This document shows positions 63,371 to 64,000 of a DNA stretch of 64,000 nucleotides, piece after piece. The stretch comes from Myxosarcina sp. GI1 (GTDB lineage Bacteria > Cyanobacteriota > Cyanobacteriia > Cyanobacteriales > Xenococcaceae), in contig NZ_JRFE01000014.1 in the NCBI RefSeq assembly GCF_000756305.1, forward strand, positions 587,006 to 651,005, given 5' to 3'. The notes below the pieces were generated by a model, which searched no databases, had not been told where the DNA came from, and saw only the letters and a program-made list of their open reading frames with translations. The first letter of the stretch is position 1. Each line of letters starts with the position of its first letter. The position numbers were made by a program, and so were the translations under genes.

Positions 63371-64000
63371 ATGTAGAGTAAGTAGTAAGCAAGAGAAAAA
63401 GATATAATCTCAGAACTAAAGTATTAACTTTAGAACCACGAACAACGCCGATTTACCTATCAAGCTCGTTTAGCTACTAACAAAATTTAAGAATACAAAC
63501 AAAGTACAATAAACTGTATTATCCGAACGAACGGAGATTCAAGAAAAGGTTATGCTTCTGTTTGTTGTTTTGTTGGCTGTTCATTGTAGCTCGATCGAGT
63601 AGATAGGTGAAACAGATGAATATATCGTAATTTCCATCAAGGTTTTAGTCGATCGCCTTACGTTTCGTCAAGTAAACTTTCGTAAATACAACAAATTTTT
63701 TAATAGTTAGTTGCGGCGATCGCTGATTTAGCTTTTTATACGCTACAAAAAAATTCAGTAGTCAAGCTGTGTTTGATACTCGCTGTTTTTATATTTCAAA
63801 TACAAGATTTTTTTTGGCTAGAGTTCCTCATCTATGCTTATCTACAAAACCATAAAAGATTAAAGTATAAAAATTTCTAAAATAGTCTAAAAGACACTTT
63901 GATTTTAATAATATTTTAGACAATTGAAATCGAGCAAATAACAATTAAATATTCATAATTTATATTATTTTCATTCTCTGGCAAATTAAGTAACCGTTTA
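63371..64000. other. Long non-coding tail of the window
   Basis: 630 AT-rich bases without a recognisable gene, hairpin terminator or repeat. It includes the promoter region of the S13 gene. Short Met frames of up to about 16 codons seem accidental. Confidence 0.35.

Overview
The window is chromosomal DNA of a cyanobacterium. The HIP1 octamer GCGATCGC recurs throughout. The gene content is cyanobacterial: minCDE, an Ftn2/ZipN (ARC6-type) division protein, NdhD, a three-domain flavodiiron protein, ChlM/BchM, Ycf35, Ycf46, a carotenoid oxygenase, a DUF3769 outer-membrane protein and a group 2 sigma factor. Modest GC content, AT-rich spacers, heptanucleotide tandem repeats and many pentapeptide-repeat proteins fit a unicellular or pleurocapsalean-type genome. 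No rRNA or species-level marker is present, so the lineage is inference.

Layout. 0-10.7 kb is signalling and stress: a REC-GGDEF diguanylate cyclase, a double-RCK channel-like protein, an exported trypsin-like protease fused to a seven-blade WD40 propeller, and a CIRCE-controlled monocistronic groEL flanked by two receiver proteins with C-terminal membrane anchors. 10.9-17.1 kb is cell division (minC-minD-minE and ftn2) with a four-carbon acid sugar kinase gene between them. 17.1-24.3 kb holds a TIGR02588/TIGR02587 pair, an esterase, carA, an HTH protein, a pentapeptide-repeat gene cut by a 991-bp IS1634-type deletion derivative, and cutA. 24.5-39.3 kb is mostly housekeeping: tRNA-His, MazG-like, histone-deacetylase-like, ABC exporter, citrate synthase, SixA, a DHH phosphoesterase, HNH, Alr, MutT, a SigD-like sigma factor and an S9 peptidase.

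39.3-50.4 kb is more accessory. It has a decayed RelE/HigB-XRE toxin-antitoxin pair, chlM, a NERD-nuclease/SF1-helicase/pentapeptide fusion, holA, a DUF2382 remnant, a DUF3102 protein, a group of exported or membrane proteins of stress type (acidic secreted protein, DUF389, a duplicated OB-like protein, a glycine-zipper protein, an M48 protease) and an intact HicAB pair. 50.4-64 kb returns to core functions: carotenoid oxygenase, phosphohexomutase, the DUF3769 barrel, ndhD and a flavodiiron protein on one strand, then ycf35, ycf46, a ribbon-helix-helix protein and an unusually short S13 D,D-carboxypeptidase on the other.

The best candidate for something not well described is the 820-residue NERD-helicase-pentapeptide protein at 41133-43595. 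Next come the twin membrane-tethered receivers around groEL, the protease-WD40 fusion and the channel-like protein with a non-canonical selectivity filter. The best-documented genome event is the transposon insertion at 22385-23375: 17-bp terminal inverted repeats, a 6-bp target duplication, and a host gene whose frame is restored exactly when the insertion is removed in silico. Function assignments rest on motif recognition by eye; no database search was run.
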